From positions 1 to 61,044 of the forward strand of contig NZ_ATXL01000007.1 of assembly GCF_000421665.1 (NCBI RefSeq): DNA of 61,044 nt. The letters run 5' to 3'. Origin of the DNA: Bavariicoccus seileri WCC 4188. GTDB lineage: Bacteria; Bacillota; Bacilli; Lactobacillales; Aerococcaceae. Each line of letters begins with the position of its first letter. The stretch's first letter is position 1. Below, piece after piece: positions 1-10,119 of the stretch. The position numbers and the translations under genes were made by a program. The notes beneath the pieces were generated by a model. The model saw only the letters and a list, made by a program, of their open reading frames with translations, was not told where the DNA came from and made no database searches.

Positions 1-151
1 CTTATAGCTCAAAGCTAATCACTTCAGGAACAACTTTATAATCCGTGTTCCTGAAGTAGCTTTTTCATCCATAAGTCAATCTAGCAAGAAAATTACAAAT
101 TTTCTGCTATCTCGTCTTATGGCTCAAAGCTAATCACTTCAGGAACAACTT
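1..151 (-). repeat. Structured direct-repeat element, copy A
   Basis: Bases 7-36 and 122-151 are identical, and similarity continues to the window edge (1-36 against 116-151 with one mismatch), so this looks like a tandem unit of 115 bp that runs off the left edge. Between the two copies, bases 46-62 are the reverse complement of the repeat core (127-147) except for a 4-base bulge. Inside lie a second stem (69-75 with 116-122) and an A/T hairpin (about 83-110). Read on the minus strand, the element starts inside the last codons of the RpiR gene. Copy B at 41881-42026 has the same architecture with different stem bases. Function unknown. Confidence 0.8.
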
Positions 152-1029
152 GATTTGGGTTCTGCTATTATCGCCGATGTAGTAGGTCTGGTATCAAATC
201 GTGTCCCAATTTTGATTAATTGATCGAGGTTATGGTGATAGTTTTCTGCAAATACGACTGCATATAAGACATCCAACAGGTAGCAAATGGAAGTATTGAT
301 TGTAAAGTTAGCGATTTTTGAGTACAGTCTTTCTCTGGTTGTAATGTTTAAGACGCAATCGACGGCTTCAGTTAGTTTATTATCTCCAATGCTAGTGATG
401 CCAATCATTTTAGCCCCAGTTGTTTGTAGTATCTCAGCCACTTTTAATATCATAGCATTCTCACCTGTGTAAGAAATCAATATGACACAGGTTTTTTCAT
501 CGGTATTAACGGATTCATAAGCTTGTTCACCATCAATGTTTGAGATTGTAACGTTCTTTTTCAGGCGCCTCATCTTTAGAATGAAGTCTCTTGAGATGAG
601 CGTATTCACATTACTACCAAATATTTTGATAGTATTTGCTTCGTGTAGCAATTTTTTGGCGTGCTCTAGGCTATTGTGGTGGATGAGGGAGAGTGAGTCT
701 TCTATAGTGGTTTGTTCGAGTTTTGCTAATTTTTGAGCAATAGTCATAATACTATCATTAGAAGAAAAAGGTAGGTTAGCATCAATGTCGCCAAAGTGAC
801 TATTGATATAATCCAATTCTTCTAAATAAGCGGATTTGAGGTCGAGCCAACCATCAAATCCTAGTTTTTTAGCAACGCGAATGAAGGTAGAAGGGTGAAC
901 ATAGGTTTTATCAGCTAGTTGTTTGATGGTAACTTGTTTCACAGCATCTGGATAAAGTAGTAAATAATCGATGACAGACCGTTCTGCTGGAGCTAATTTA
1001 GCCTGTCTCATTTTTTCTTGAAGTAACAT
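139..1029 (-). CDS. MurR/RpiR family transcriptional regulator with SIS domain
   Basis: 296 residues. The N-terminal ~75 residues form an RpiR-type helix-turn-helix (KQLADKTYVHPSTFIRVAKKLGF). Residues ~120-250 form a SIS sugar-phosphate-isomerase fold with IKIFGSN and ILISYTGENA segments. Family members bind phosphosugars and control nearby sugar genes. The start is supported by AGGAGG five bases upstream. It is divergent from the GH1 6-phospho-beta-glucosidase at 1632, which is the obvious target. The stop codon lies inside the structured repeat of copy A, so the last residues (KSSCS) are encoded by the repeat. The inducing ligand cannot be read from sequence. Confidence 0.9.
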   Translation of the reverse strand: MLLQEKMRQAKLAPAERSVIDYLLLYPDAVKQVTIKQLADKTYVHPSTFIRVAKKLGFDGWLDLKSAYLEELDYINSHFGDIDANLPFSSNDSIMTIAQKLAKLEQTTIEDSLSLIHHNSLEHAKKLLHEANTIKIFGSNVNTLISRDFILKMRRLKKNVTISNIDGEQAYESVNTDEKTCVILISYTGENAMILKVAEILQTTGAKMIGITSIGDNKLTEAVDCVLNITTRERLYSKIANFTINTSICYLLDVLYAVVFAENYHHNLDQLIKIGTRFDTRPTTSAIIAEPKSSCS

Positions 1030-1631
1030 AAGTGCCTCCTAATCAGTATTTAATTGGTTTTTCAAATTGAGTTTAGGTTATCTATCAGACGTTTCTGGGA
1101 TAAGTAGCTAGGAGTGAAAAATAATCAGATAAGATGATATATTTCGAAAAAATTTGTATTTTATGTAAATTTTGTAATCGCTACAATTTATATTTTTTTC
1201 CATTTTTTCTCCGATGTGACAATCAACCAAGTGCTACATCATAAATACTAGATTGGTACTATCATACTAGAATAAGGGAACTCGGTCTATAAAATGTGGC
1301 TCAAAAAAAATACGTTTGATACTCTAGAACATACGATTCTAATAGTTTTTAGAGCTTTTATGCTTGTTTGACGTTGTTTGAGACGATGTTAGTGTTTGAT
1401 TGACGTAGATTGATGGCAGTAAAAAATTAATAGCTCATGTAAGCATCTTTTTGCAAATGTCGTTTACAAAAAGGGAGAATAGACGTTAAAAAGTTGTAAA
1501 TCTTTTTGGAGTTTTTACCATATGACTTGTGTTGTGTGTTTACGTAATCGATAATAGACTTGTAAACTAAGTTGTTATCAACTCAGGTATTATCAACTGT
1601 AAGTGATAAAAAAGAGAGGATGGAAAGATAA
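1030..1631. promoter_or_regulatory. Divergent regulatory region between rpiR and the GH1 gene
   Basis: About 600 bases without a convincing gene. It is AT-rich and must hold both divergent promoters. A catabolite-responsive-element-like site, TTGTAATCGCTACAA at 1172-1186, differs from the loose CcpA consensus at about one position. The words GTTTAC and TTGTAAA recur (about 1459-1564) and GTTATCAAC/ATTATCAAC occur at 1573-1599; any of these could be the RpiR operator. No T-box, RAT or riboswitch pattern was seen. Confidence 0.45.
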
Positions 1632-3065
<1,434 letters not shown>

Positions 3066-3125
3066 GGACTAAGCTCATTCTTAAATAACTCATTTGGGTG
3101 ATATGGTGAAAATACAAGTAAACTA

Positions 3126-3162
3126 GAAAAGAGACGGCGAAAATTCGCCGTCTCTTTTTCTA
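3126..3162. terminator. Intrinsic terminator, probably bidirectional
   Basis: A near-perfect hairpin GAGACGGCGAA/TTCGCCGTCTC is flanked by an A run on the left and TTTTT on the right. It lies between the convergent GH1 and AraC genes. Confidence 0.9.
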
Positions 3163-3189
3163 GTTATCTATGAGTAGTCTATCTACCTA

Positions 3190-4317
3190 TCAGGTAAATA
3201 AGATGCGGTATTCTTTTGGGGAATAATTTGCTTCTTGTTTAAAAATCTTACAAAAATGGCTCTGGTTACTAAAGTGAAGTTGTTCAGCAATTTCTTTAAG
3301 GGAGAGGTCTGTATTAGCTAACAGGTATTTCGATTCATTTATCCGTGCTTGATGGATAAATTTTTTAAGAGAATGGCCAGTTTCACGTTTAAACAGGGAT
3401 GATAAATAAGCTGCATTGACAGACACGTCAGTGGCAATGTCTTCATTATTGAAGTCGTGGTATAGGCTGCGATAGATAAATTCAATAGCATTATTGACGA
3501 TAACGGATTTATAGCGGTACTGGTGACTCTTGATCAACAAGGAAAAATCGGTGACGACGTTATTCAGGAAAGGTCTAATATCGTGGACTCCTTGAATTTT
3601 ATCGATTTGGCGGATCAAGCGATCAGATAGGCGATAAGCGATTGTTGCAGGACAACCATCTTTAATGGCCTCACGTGTCAATAAGGCGATGAAGCATATC
3701 AATCGATATTTTTTGCTTGTCAAATCATCTTCAGCCAGTTTTGAGGTATTCACTTTCAGGATGTTCTTCAATATATTTTGGATTGCAACGTAATTGCCAG
3801 ACTTTAATTGTTTGAAAAATATTTTCTCTAATTCGTAGTTATCTGTGAAATCTAATTGTTCTGAGACCATGTCTGGTAATGCTGTCCGAAGTTGAGTTGG
3901 TTGTTGTCTTTTAGTATTCTCTGTTTTTTTGAAGGTCACACTTTTTACAGGAAGTGCATCGTTACAACTTAAAATACTAGCGGCAATTGAACAGGTTTTT
4001 TGTAAGTGTTGAAACTGTTCTTCAGTTGTTATTTCAGCAATTGTTTTTTCATCTTCTTCGACAGGAATATCTGAATGGATAAGTAAGGTGTAAGTGGTGT
4101 CCTTGGTGCTAGCGGAAACGACAAAGAGATAGGTTTTATAGGAAGAAATCAGAGCAATATGAGTAAGGGATGCTGTAGACAGGATATCTGCTGTCGCTTT
4201 ATCGGTCAAAACAGATTCCATCTTGGAACTTTGATAAACACGGATTCTATCTTGATAAACGGCAAATGGCTCTGTAATAAAGTGGGTCAATGCAGCTATT
4301 TTATCAGTAGTTGTCAT
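3190..4317 (-). CDS. AraC family transcriptional regulator
   Basis: 375 residues from ATG 4317, which is preceded by GGAGG seven bases upstream; an upstream in-frame ATG at 4335 overlaps that site and is less likely. The last ~100 residues are an AraC double helix-turn-helix (NAAYLSSLFKRETGHSL and LKEIAEQLHFSNQSHFCKIFK). The N-terminal ~270 residues are a sensory region that I do not recognise, similar in layout to YesN/YtdP-type regulators of sugar genes. It faces the decayed PTS/MupG remnant, so its original regulon may have been lost. Confidence 0.85.
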   Translation of the reverse strand: MTTTDKIAALTHFITEPFAVYQDRIRVYQSSKMESVLTDKATADILSTASLTHIALISSYKTYLFVVSASTKDTTYTLLIHSDIPVEEDEKTIAEITTEEQFQHLQKTCSIAASILSCNDALPVKSVTFKKTENTKRQQPTQLRTALPDMVSEQLDFTDNYELEKIFFKQLKSGNYVAIQNILKNILKVNTSKLAEDDLTSKKYRLICFIALLTREAIKDGCPATIAYRLSDRLIRQIDKIQGVHDIRPFLNNVVTDFSLLIKSHQYRYKSVIVNNAIEFIYRSLYHDFNNEDIATDVSVNAAYLSSLFKRETGHSLKKFIHQARINESKYLLANTDLSLKEIAEQLHFSNQSHFCKIFKQEANYSPKEYRILFT

Positions 4318-4366
4318 AACAATGCCTCCAGACATCTAATAATAATACTATAATACTAAAAATAGT

Positions 4367-4390
4367 GATATAAAGAAAGCGCTTTATATC
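4367..4390. promoter_or_regulatory. Inverted repeat upstream of araC, cre-like
   Basis: Nine-base arms GATATAAAG and CTTTATATC enclose AAAGCG, giving the AAAGCGCTTT core of a CcpA-type cre. It lies ~50 bases upstream of the araC start. A second AAGCGCTT-type core is near 4446. Operator role is inferred. Confidence 0.5.
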
Positions 4391-4524
4391 GTAAAATGAA
4401 ATTGATCAATCAAGTGCAAAAAAAGAATCATTAGATAGGTGTATAAGCGCTTGAAGTGGTCAATAGATCACTGGAAGTAATCAAATCGTTGTTACTCATT
4501 ATCTTACTAAATGAGGGATCCATT

Positions 4525-5000
4525 ACAAGTGGCACTGAATTATCCGCTTTTTCCACAAAAATTTTGTCGTTAAATTACCATCCAGTGTGCCGACAAACGT
4601 ATCGGAATCATTAAGTCCGTCATTTTTAGCTGGTGGTATCTTAATCATCGTATTCTTGATTAGACTCTTGTTCAAATTTGCACCAATCTTGTCAAATTTT
4701 GGAGACATCTTTTCTTTCATTTCTGGGATTATCCAAGTGCCACTACAAGATATTGTTGGTTCACCCTTATCCTTGATCTTGATCCTATCGTTAGCAAACT
4801 TATTCTGGTATTTTGGGATTCATCCCCAAGTGGTCTATAGTGTGATTACTCCAATCGTGATGGCCAATTCAATTGCCAATATTACGGCCTATACAGCTGG
4901 TCAACCCATGCCATATGTACTATTTTCTGTTGTAGGACTTGCCTGTGGGACAGGATTTGGTGGACAAGGAGCGACACTTGGACTAGTCGTCTCGATATAA
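4525..5000 (+). pseudogene. Fragment of a cellobiose-type PTS EIIC permease
   Basis: The frame reads (H)KNFVVKLPSSVPTNVSESL, then hydrophobic segments and the motif GIHPQVVYSVITPIVMAN, which are characteristic of the middle to C-terminal part of lactose/cellobiose PTS EIIC. Only ~150 residues remain of a ~430-residue family. The 5' half is missing (a TGA is in frame near 4530), and the reading stops at 5000 where MupG-like sequence begins. It is a deletion remnant and cannot encode a working transporter. Confidence 0.8.
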
Positions 5001-5431
5001 TCATTGGGAATGCTTATGCCAGCGAAGAAGAGCTTAAAAAAGCTAGTGAGACATTTAAGAGACAAGAAACAGTGCTAGAAATCATACCACGTGATAATTT
5101 ACTGCCAATAGAGAAGAGCATCCTTTTTGAAAATCAGCATTCCTATCGTGGAGACCGTTCAAATTATATGGTCAGATCATCGGTGACGCGCTATTACTAT
5201 TACGAAGAAGGTGTCCCAGAAAATAATAATGGAGAGCCAATCATCTTTGGAGATGTGCTACTTTTGAATGAGCAGTATGCTTAGTATATAGGAGAAATCC
5301 AACTGGCACTTAGAAATAGGCCAGGAGACACGCGTATCAACCACTTGGGAAAACTGACAGAAGGTAGCAAAGTTTTGTTGAAAGCTTTGAAACCATACAC
5401 TGACTTTCGTGTAGAAGTGCAAAATAGGTAA
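4988..5431 (+). pseudogene. C-terminal fragment of a MupG/DUF871 protein, with nonsense codon
   Basis: The frame starting at about 4988 reads LDIIIGNAYASEEELKKASE, then YRGDRSNYMVRSSVTRYYY, then GDVLLLNEQYA, a TAG at 5282-5284, and in the same frame YIGEIQLALRNRPGDTRIN through LKPYTDFRVEVQNR before TAA. This order matches the C-terminal half of DUF871/MupG (6-phospho-N-acetylmuramidase) as I know the family. The N-terminal barrel is absent and the gene is fused directly to the EIIC fragment. Non-functional. Confidence 0.75.
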
Positions 5432-5540
5432 AGGAACATTAGTAGTAGGGGTCATGAGTCCTGATAGGACAGCTACTCTAGAGATTCTAATCCGTAATAA
5501 CTAAAAACAGAGACAAAAACAGTGATGAAAAATTAGAGAC

Positions 5541-5577
5541 AAAAATGTCGAACCCAAATGTAGGGTTCGACATTTTT
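5541..5577. terminator. Bidirectional terminator
   Basis: A perfect 15-base stem, AAAAATGTCGAACCC with its complement, encloses a 7-base loop. It ends in TTTTT on both strands and lies directly downstream of csbD on the minus strand. Confidence 0.9.
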
Positions 5578-5591
5578 CGTTAAATCAAGTC

Positions 5592-5780
5592 TTATTGTTT
5601 CTTGCCCTTTAATTCTTCAACAATTTCAGCAGCAGCCTTTTTGATGTCTCCGCCTAATTGTTTGGCACGACCTTCGATTTTCTTCTTATCATCATCAGTC
5701 AATTTACCGTATTCTTCTTCAACTTTACCGAATACTTTATCTTTCAAGCCATCTAATTTGTGTTTTGTTTCATCTGCCAT
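5592..5780 (-). CDS. CsbD family stress protein
   Basis: 62 residues, lysine- and glutamate-rich, with the CsbD pattern KLDGLKDKVFGKVEEEYGKLTDDD and IEGRAKQLGG. The family is small, cytoplasmic and general-stress induced, with no known biochemical activity. AAGGAG lies six bases before the ATG. Monocistronic, with a strong terminator at its 3' end. Confidence 0.88.
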   Translation of the reverse strand: MADETKHKLDGLKDKVFGKVEEEYGKLTDDDKKKIEGRAKQLGGDIKKAAAEIVEELKGKKQ

Positions 5781-6200
5781 AATATCTCCTTCTTTCTAGT
5801 AGTATTTTATTTCCTACTATCAGTGTACCGCCAACGATATCAAAACTCTAACAATACGATTTTGATGAATTGTAAGGGTATCTAAACAGATTATTTTACC
5901 ACGGTAACGTAACCTGTTACTATAAAATAAGGAGATGAATTGCTAAATGAATTTAGGAGGAGGTTTGTGTCTAGTAATAAGACAAAGAAAGGTAATATTT
6001 ACCACAGGATTAGGTGACTATTAAACAAGAGGCTATGACAAGAGGCTAGTCAAATAGCTTTAACTTCAACTTATTGTAAGTTTTAAGGATAAGATAGTTA
6101 GAATGTTGTCATAACCCGTTGTTTAATAATACTAGTGTTTATCAGTTATAAGTATTTTCTCATAGTAAAACTGGTAAAGAAAATTCGAAGGAGGCTATTT
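5781..6200. other. Intergenic region between csbD and the P-type ATPase
   Basis: 420 bases holding divergent promoters. Visible items are an inverted repeat AACTTA-TTG-TAAGTT (6068-6082) and a repeated word CAAGAGGCTA (about 6027-6050). A manganese-sensing yybP-ykoY riboswitch, which precedes some P2A ATPases in this order, was looked for and is not evident. No gene seen. Confidence 0.4.
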
Positions 6201-8861
6201 ATGACAGATTTTTATCAAAAAACTGCCGATGAGGCATTAGAAATGTTTAATTCAGACAAAAAGAGTGGGTTAACAACTGAGGAGGCTCACGAGCGACTTG
6301 AGGAGTATGGTCCGAATTCTATCACGCAACAGAAGTCCAAATCTGCTTGGGATCTTTTATGGCATAATTTAAATAATTTGATTGTCTATCTATTATTAGC
6401 AGCAGCGATTTTATCGTTCGCGATGGGGGAAACTGTTGAAGGTATCGCTGTATTGATTGCAGTTGCGTTAGCGGTATTGACAGGTTTCTTTACGGAGTTA
6501 AAGGCTCAAAAGTCTGTGGATTCATTGCAAAGTATGATCTACACGACGTCAAAAGTCATCAGAGATGGTGATGTTGAGCAGATCAAGTCAAGTGAGTTAG
6601 TCCCAGGCGATATTATGGTCCTCGAAGAGGGTGATGCTATTGCAGCTGATGGTAGGATAATCACTAGTCGTAATTTTGCTTGTATCGAGTCAGCTTTGAC
6701 AGGTGAATCAGAAGCTGTTGAGAAGAGTTGGCGCGAGACTTATGATGACGAGATTCCTTTAGGAGATCGGCGTAATGTTGTCTTTGCTGGTACTGCTGTG
6801 ACGCGCGGGAGTGCTTATGTTGTTGTCACTGAAACTGCCATGAAAACTGAAGTTGGTAAAATTAGTGGTATGTTGACTAATAGTGGTGGTGATAAGACGC
6901 CGCTTGATTTAGAACTAGACAAGTTAGGGAAAGCCTTGATTATTGTAGCTTTGATCGCTGGTATTGCTGTATTAATTGCTGGGACATTGACTAATCAGCC
7001 GTTTACCGAAATGGCTCATATTTCAATCATTTTAGCTGTTGCCGCTATACCTGAGGCAATGCCAGCTGTATCGACAATCACCTTATCACGTGGTATGAAA
7101 ACGATGGCTGAGCATAAGGCATTAGTTAAATCCTTGTCAGCAGTAGAAACGTTAGGGTCTACAAGTATTATCTGTAGTGATAAAACAGGAACTCTGACTG
7201 AAAATCAAATGACTGTTGTCGAGGTCGTTCTTGCTAATGGCGATCATTTCGAGGTGTCTGGTAATGGTTATGAGCCAGTTGGTTCTATTGAAAAAGACGG
7301 CAAAGAGATTGATCCGAATGACAATGAGGATTTGATCGAGCTAATTCGTGACGGTGTGCTATGTAATACCGCCCAATTGAAGCAAAGTGACGATCAGTAT
7401 GATATCGTCGGCGATCCTACAGATGGGGCACTCGTGGTTTTTGGGGCGAAAGTTGGTCTTAGAAGACGTCATCTTGAAGAAGATAACTGGGAGAAAGTCG
7501 CAGAGTTGCCTTTTGATTCCGAAAATAAATTTATGGTCTCGGTTTATGATCACGATAACGGCAAAAGGACTCTGATCATGAAGGGAGCTCCAGATGTATT
7601 GATGGATCTCTCTGTACATACCGATGAAACCTATCAAAAATGGCAATCTGCTAACGAGGAGATTGCTGCAAATGGGCATCGTGTTATTGCAATTGCTAGT
7701 ATCTCAGACTATCAAGGTAGTATAGAGGATACTGAACTGAAGGATTCACTGGATAACTTGAGTCTGAATGGCTTGGTAGGAATCATTGATCCACCAAGAA
7801 CCGATGTCTTTGATTCAATTGCACTATCTCAAGCCGCAGGGATTCAAGTTAAAATGATCACTGGTGATCATCCAAAGACCGCCTCAATCATTGCAAGAGA
7901 TATTGGTCTTAAGAATTATGAAAAAACGATGACTGGTCGCGAGATTGATCATGCAGTTGATACACCAGAATTTGAAGAACAAGTCAGAGAAACAGCAGTA
8001 TTTGCGCGTGTGTCACCTGAGAATAAACTGCAAATCGTCAGAGCTTTAAGAGAGCAAGGCGAAGTGGTAGCAATGACGGGTGATGGTGTCAATGATGCAC
8101 CAGCGCTAAACGGTGCGGATATTGGTGTTGCTATGGGGATCAGAGGTACTGAAGTAGCCAAAGAGTCTTCTGATATGATTCTGACGGATGATCGGTTTGG
8201 AACGATTGTAGACGCTATTAAAGAAGGACGTATTATTTTTGATAATATTAAAAAATACGTCGCATTTCTATTTTCATGTAATATGGTCGAGATCATTACC
8301 ATTTTACTCAGTGTCGTCTTCTTACTGCCAATGCCAATTCAACCACTACATATACTTTTCTTGAACTTAGTGATTGATATTGCTCCAGCAATGTCTTTGG
8401 CATTTGAACCGGCAGAAGCAAACCTGATGGAGAGAAACCCAAGATCACGGTCAGAGAGCTTAGTCAATAAACTATTCTTGGGCCGTATCATACTCAGTGG
8501 ATCTGTGATTGGTTTAACTGCTTTTGGCTTATTTACAGTCCTGATGGCAAATAATTACCAGTTGATCTACGCTCAAACTGCTACATTTACATTTATGGCT
8601 ATTGGCCAATTAATGCATATTTTTAACGTTCGTAAACAAAATAGTTTCGGCTTTGATAAGTCACTATTTAAAAATAGAGCATTGGTTTTTGCCTTGCTAC
8701 TCTCTGTAGTGTTACAAATGCTTGCTGTATATCTACCATTTATGAATGCTGTATTGGGAACCGCTCCAATTGGGTTGATTACGTGGGTAGCAATCTTTGT
8801 TGCAGCAGCTATTTCAACAATTGTAGTGATGCTACTAAAAAAAGTAATCAACTTTAATTGA
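6201..8861 (+). CDS. P2A-type cation-transporting ATPase (calcium type)
   Basis: 886 residues from ATG 6201, which follows GAAGGAGG; an in-frame upstream ATG at 6135 has no ribosome site. The domain order is a cation-ATPase N-terminal domain, an actuator with LTGES (~166), a membrane helix with AIPEAMPAVSTI (~282), the phosphorylation site DKTGTLTEN (~326), a nucleotide domain with KGAPDVL, the hinge TGDGVNDAP (~627) and a C-terminal membrane bundle. The PEAMP motif resembles SERCA/LMCA1-like Ca2+ pumps. Related Lactobacillales pumps also export Mn2+. It likely exports a divalent cation from the cytoplasm; CorA follows after a terminator. Confidence 0.92.
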   Translation: MTDFYQKTADEALEMFNSDKKSGLTTEEAHERLEEYGPNSITQQKSKSAWDLLWHNLNNLIVYLLLAAAILSFAMGETVEGIAVLIAVALAVLTGFFTELKAQKSVDSLQSMIYTTSKVIRDGDVEQIKSSELVPGDIMVLEEGDAIAADGRIITSRNFACIESALTGESEAVEKSWRETYDDEIPLGDRRNVVFAGTAVTRGSAYVVVTETAMKTEVGKISGMLTNSGGDKTPLDLELDKLGKALIIVALIAGIAVLIAGTLTNQPFTEMAHISIILAVAAIPEAMPAVSTITLSRGMKTMAEHKALVKSLSAVETLGSTSIICSDKTGTLTENQMTVVEVVLANGDHFEVSGNGYEPVGSIEKDGKEIDPNDNEDLIELIRDGVLCNTAQLKQSDDQYDIVGDPTDGALVVFGAKVGLRRRHLEEDNWEKVAELPFDSENKFMVSVYDHDNGKRTLIMKGAPDVLMDLSVHTDETYQKWQSANEEIAANGHRVIAIASISDYQGSIEDTELKDSLDNLSLNGLVGIIDPPRTDVFDSIALSQAAGIQVKMITGDHPKTASIIARDIGLKNYEKTMTGREIDHAVDTPEFEEQVRETAVFARVSPENKLQIVRALREQGEVVAMTGDGVNDAPALNGADIGVAMGIRGTEVAKESSDMILTDDRFGTIVDAIKEGRIIFDNIKKYVAFLFSCNMVEIITILLSVVFLLPMPIQPLHILFLNLVIDIAPAMSLAFEPAEANLMERNPRSRSESLVNKLFLGRIILSGSVIGLTAFGLFTVLMANNYQLIYAQTATFTFMAIGQLMHIFNVRKQNSFGFDKSLFKNRALVFALLLSVVLQMLAVYLPFMNAVLGTAPIGLITWVAIFVAAAISTIVVMLLKKVINFN

Positions 8862-8930
8862 TGCGAGAAAGTAAATTGTTGGAATAATTGTTTACTAGAA
8901 AATAACTGAAGAGAAAAAGCGAATAGAAAA

Positions 8931-8981
8931 CTGAATAAAAGAACTGAGTAAAAGAACCGAGTAAAAGAACTGAATAAAAAA
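8931..8981. repeat. 13-bp degenerate tandem repeat, four units
   Basis: Units CTGAATAAAAGAA, CTGAGTAAAAGAA, CCGAGTAAAAGAA and CTGAATAAAAAAA run head to tail. This is one of several short minisatellites in this window. It lies between the ATPase stop and the following terminator. Confidence 0.85.
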
Positions 8982-8992
8982 ATATGATAGAA

Positions 8993-9046
8993 AAAAGAAA
9001 CTGGCTGAACAACCATGAGAAGCAGGTTGCAGGCTAGTTTCTTTTG
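8993..9046 (+). terminator. Terminator downstream of the P-type ATPase
   Basis: AAAAGAAACTGGCTG pairs with CAGGCTAGTTTCTTTT, and an inner CAACC/GGTTG stem extends the hairpin. A T-rich tail follows. Confidence 0.8.
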
Positions 9047-9137
9047 ATATTTTGAAAGAATGACGATATATAGTAAGATAAGACCATGACTAATTAGTGA
9101 TGTAGGTCGTAAACTAATAAATGGAGTATATAAAAAT

Positions 9138-10079
9138 ATGATAGAATTTTATAAGTGTACGGATAAAGCAGTGACGGCTGTGACCGAAAAAAGCGAAGCT
9201 AATTGGATAAATTTGACCCATGCAACTCTAGGTGATCTCGAAAATGTAGCGACAGAATTAGGCATAGATCCTACGCACTTGGCTTATGTTTTAGATGATG
9301 AAGAGTATTCACGAATGGTAGCACTTGAGGATAATAAGTACATCATTGTCGATATTCCAGCGAAACTTGGTGGGAATGATCTCATGGATTATAATACGGT
9401 GCCGTTGTCAATCTCAGTTGTTGGGAATCGTGTTGTAACAGCCACTACAGTTGATCATGATCTTTTTGATGAGGCTACAAGAGAACGTTTGGTATTAGAT
9501 GCTAAAGAAACAACGGAGGTCCTAGTCCTTAAGATTGTATTAACGATCATCAACCAATATCAACGGCTTTTGCGTCAGATAGACCATGAACGGTTGAATC
9601 TAGAAAATAAAGGTGCGAGTGATACATCAAAAAACGATGTGATTAAAGCGCACCAATTGGAATCTGTTATTGTTTATTTTGAAACGTCATTGCGTTCTTT
9701 AGAGGTTGTGTTGAATGAACTGAAGTTGAGTCTGCCAAAACGAATGATCTCCTATGAAAGAGACTTATTCTCTGCCGTTTTCTTGGAGGTCAAGCAAGCG
9801 ATAGAGATGGCGTCAATTTATCGAAATATTATGGGGAATACGAGAGAATTGCTTTCAACATTGATCGATATCAGCTTGAACAATATCATGAAATTTATGA
9901 CATCCATCACTGTTGTCATGGCTATACCAACCATTATTTCAGGGTTTTATGGGATGAATGTTTCTAATGACGGTGTGCCATTCGCTCAGACAATCAATGG
10001 CTTTCATATCGTGGTCATCATCTCATTTATCATTTCAATTCTTCTAGCAATATGGTTACGTCGCAATAAATGGATGTAG
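9138..10079 (+). CDS. CorA family magnesium/divalent cation transporter
   Basis: 313 residues with a cytoplasmic N-terminal domain, a long helical stalk and two C-terminal membrane helices. The pore signature YGMN lies at about residues 271-274 at the end of the first helix, and the C-terminus is the basic RRNKW. The protein is a homopentameric channel for Mg2+ (or Co2+/Ni2+) in the cytoplasmic membrane. An AATGGAG site precedes the ATG. It lies downstream of the cation ATPase but is separated from it by a terminator. Confidence 0.93.
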   Translation: MIEFYKCTDKAVTAVTEKSEANWINLTHATLGDLENVATELGIDPTHLAYVLDDEEYSRMVALEDNKYIIVDIPAKLGGNDLMDYNTVPLSISVVGNRVVTATTVDHDLFDEATRERLVLDAKETTEVLVLKIVLTIINQYQRLLRQIDHERLNLENKGASDTSKNDVIKAHQLESVIVYFETSLRSLEVVLNELKLSLPKRMISYERDLFSAVFLEVKQAIEMASIYRNIMGNTRELLSTLIDISLNNIMKFMTSITVVMAIPTIISGFYGMNVSNDGVPFAQTINGFHIVVIISFIISILLAIWLRRNKWM

Positions 10080-10119
10080 TGATACAGTAGTTATGACTAG
10101 TTTTTGCTTTTAGTCGCAA

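Noticed and set aside
287-472. Small plus-strand frames opposite the RpiR gene, and similar frames opposite most long genes
   Set aside because: They lack ribosome sites and family features and are explained as antisense shadows of real genes.
5781-6200. yybP-ykoY manganese riboswitch or M-box before the cation ATPase
   Set aside because: The conserved riboswitch core motifs are absent in these 420 bases.
9138-10079. Joint operon of the P-type ATPase and CorA
   Set aside because: A clear terminator and ~275 bases separate the two genes.
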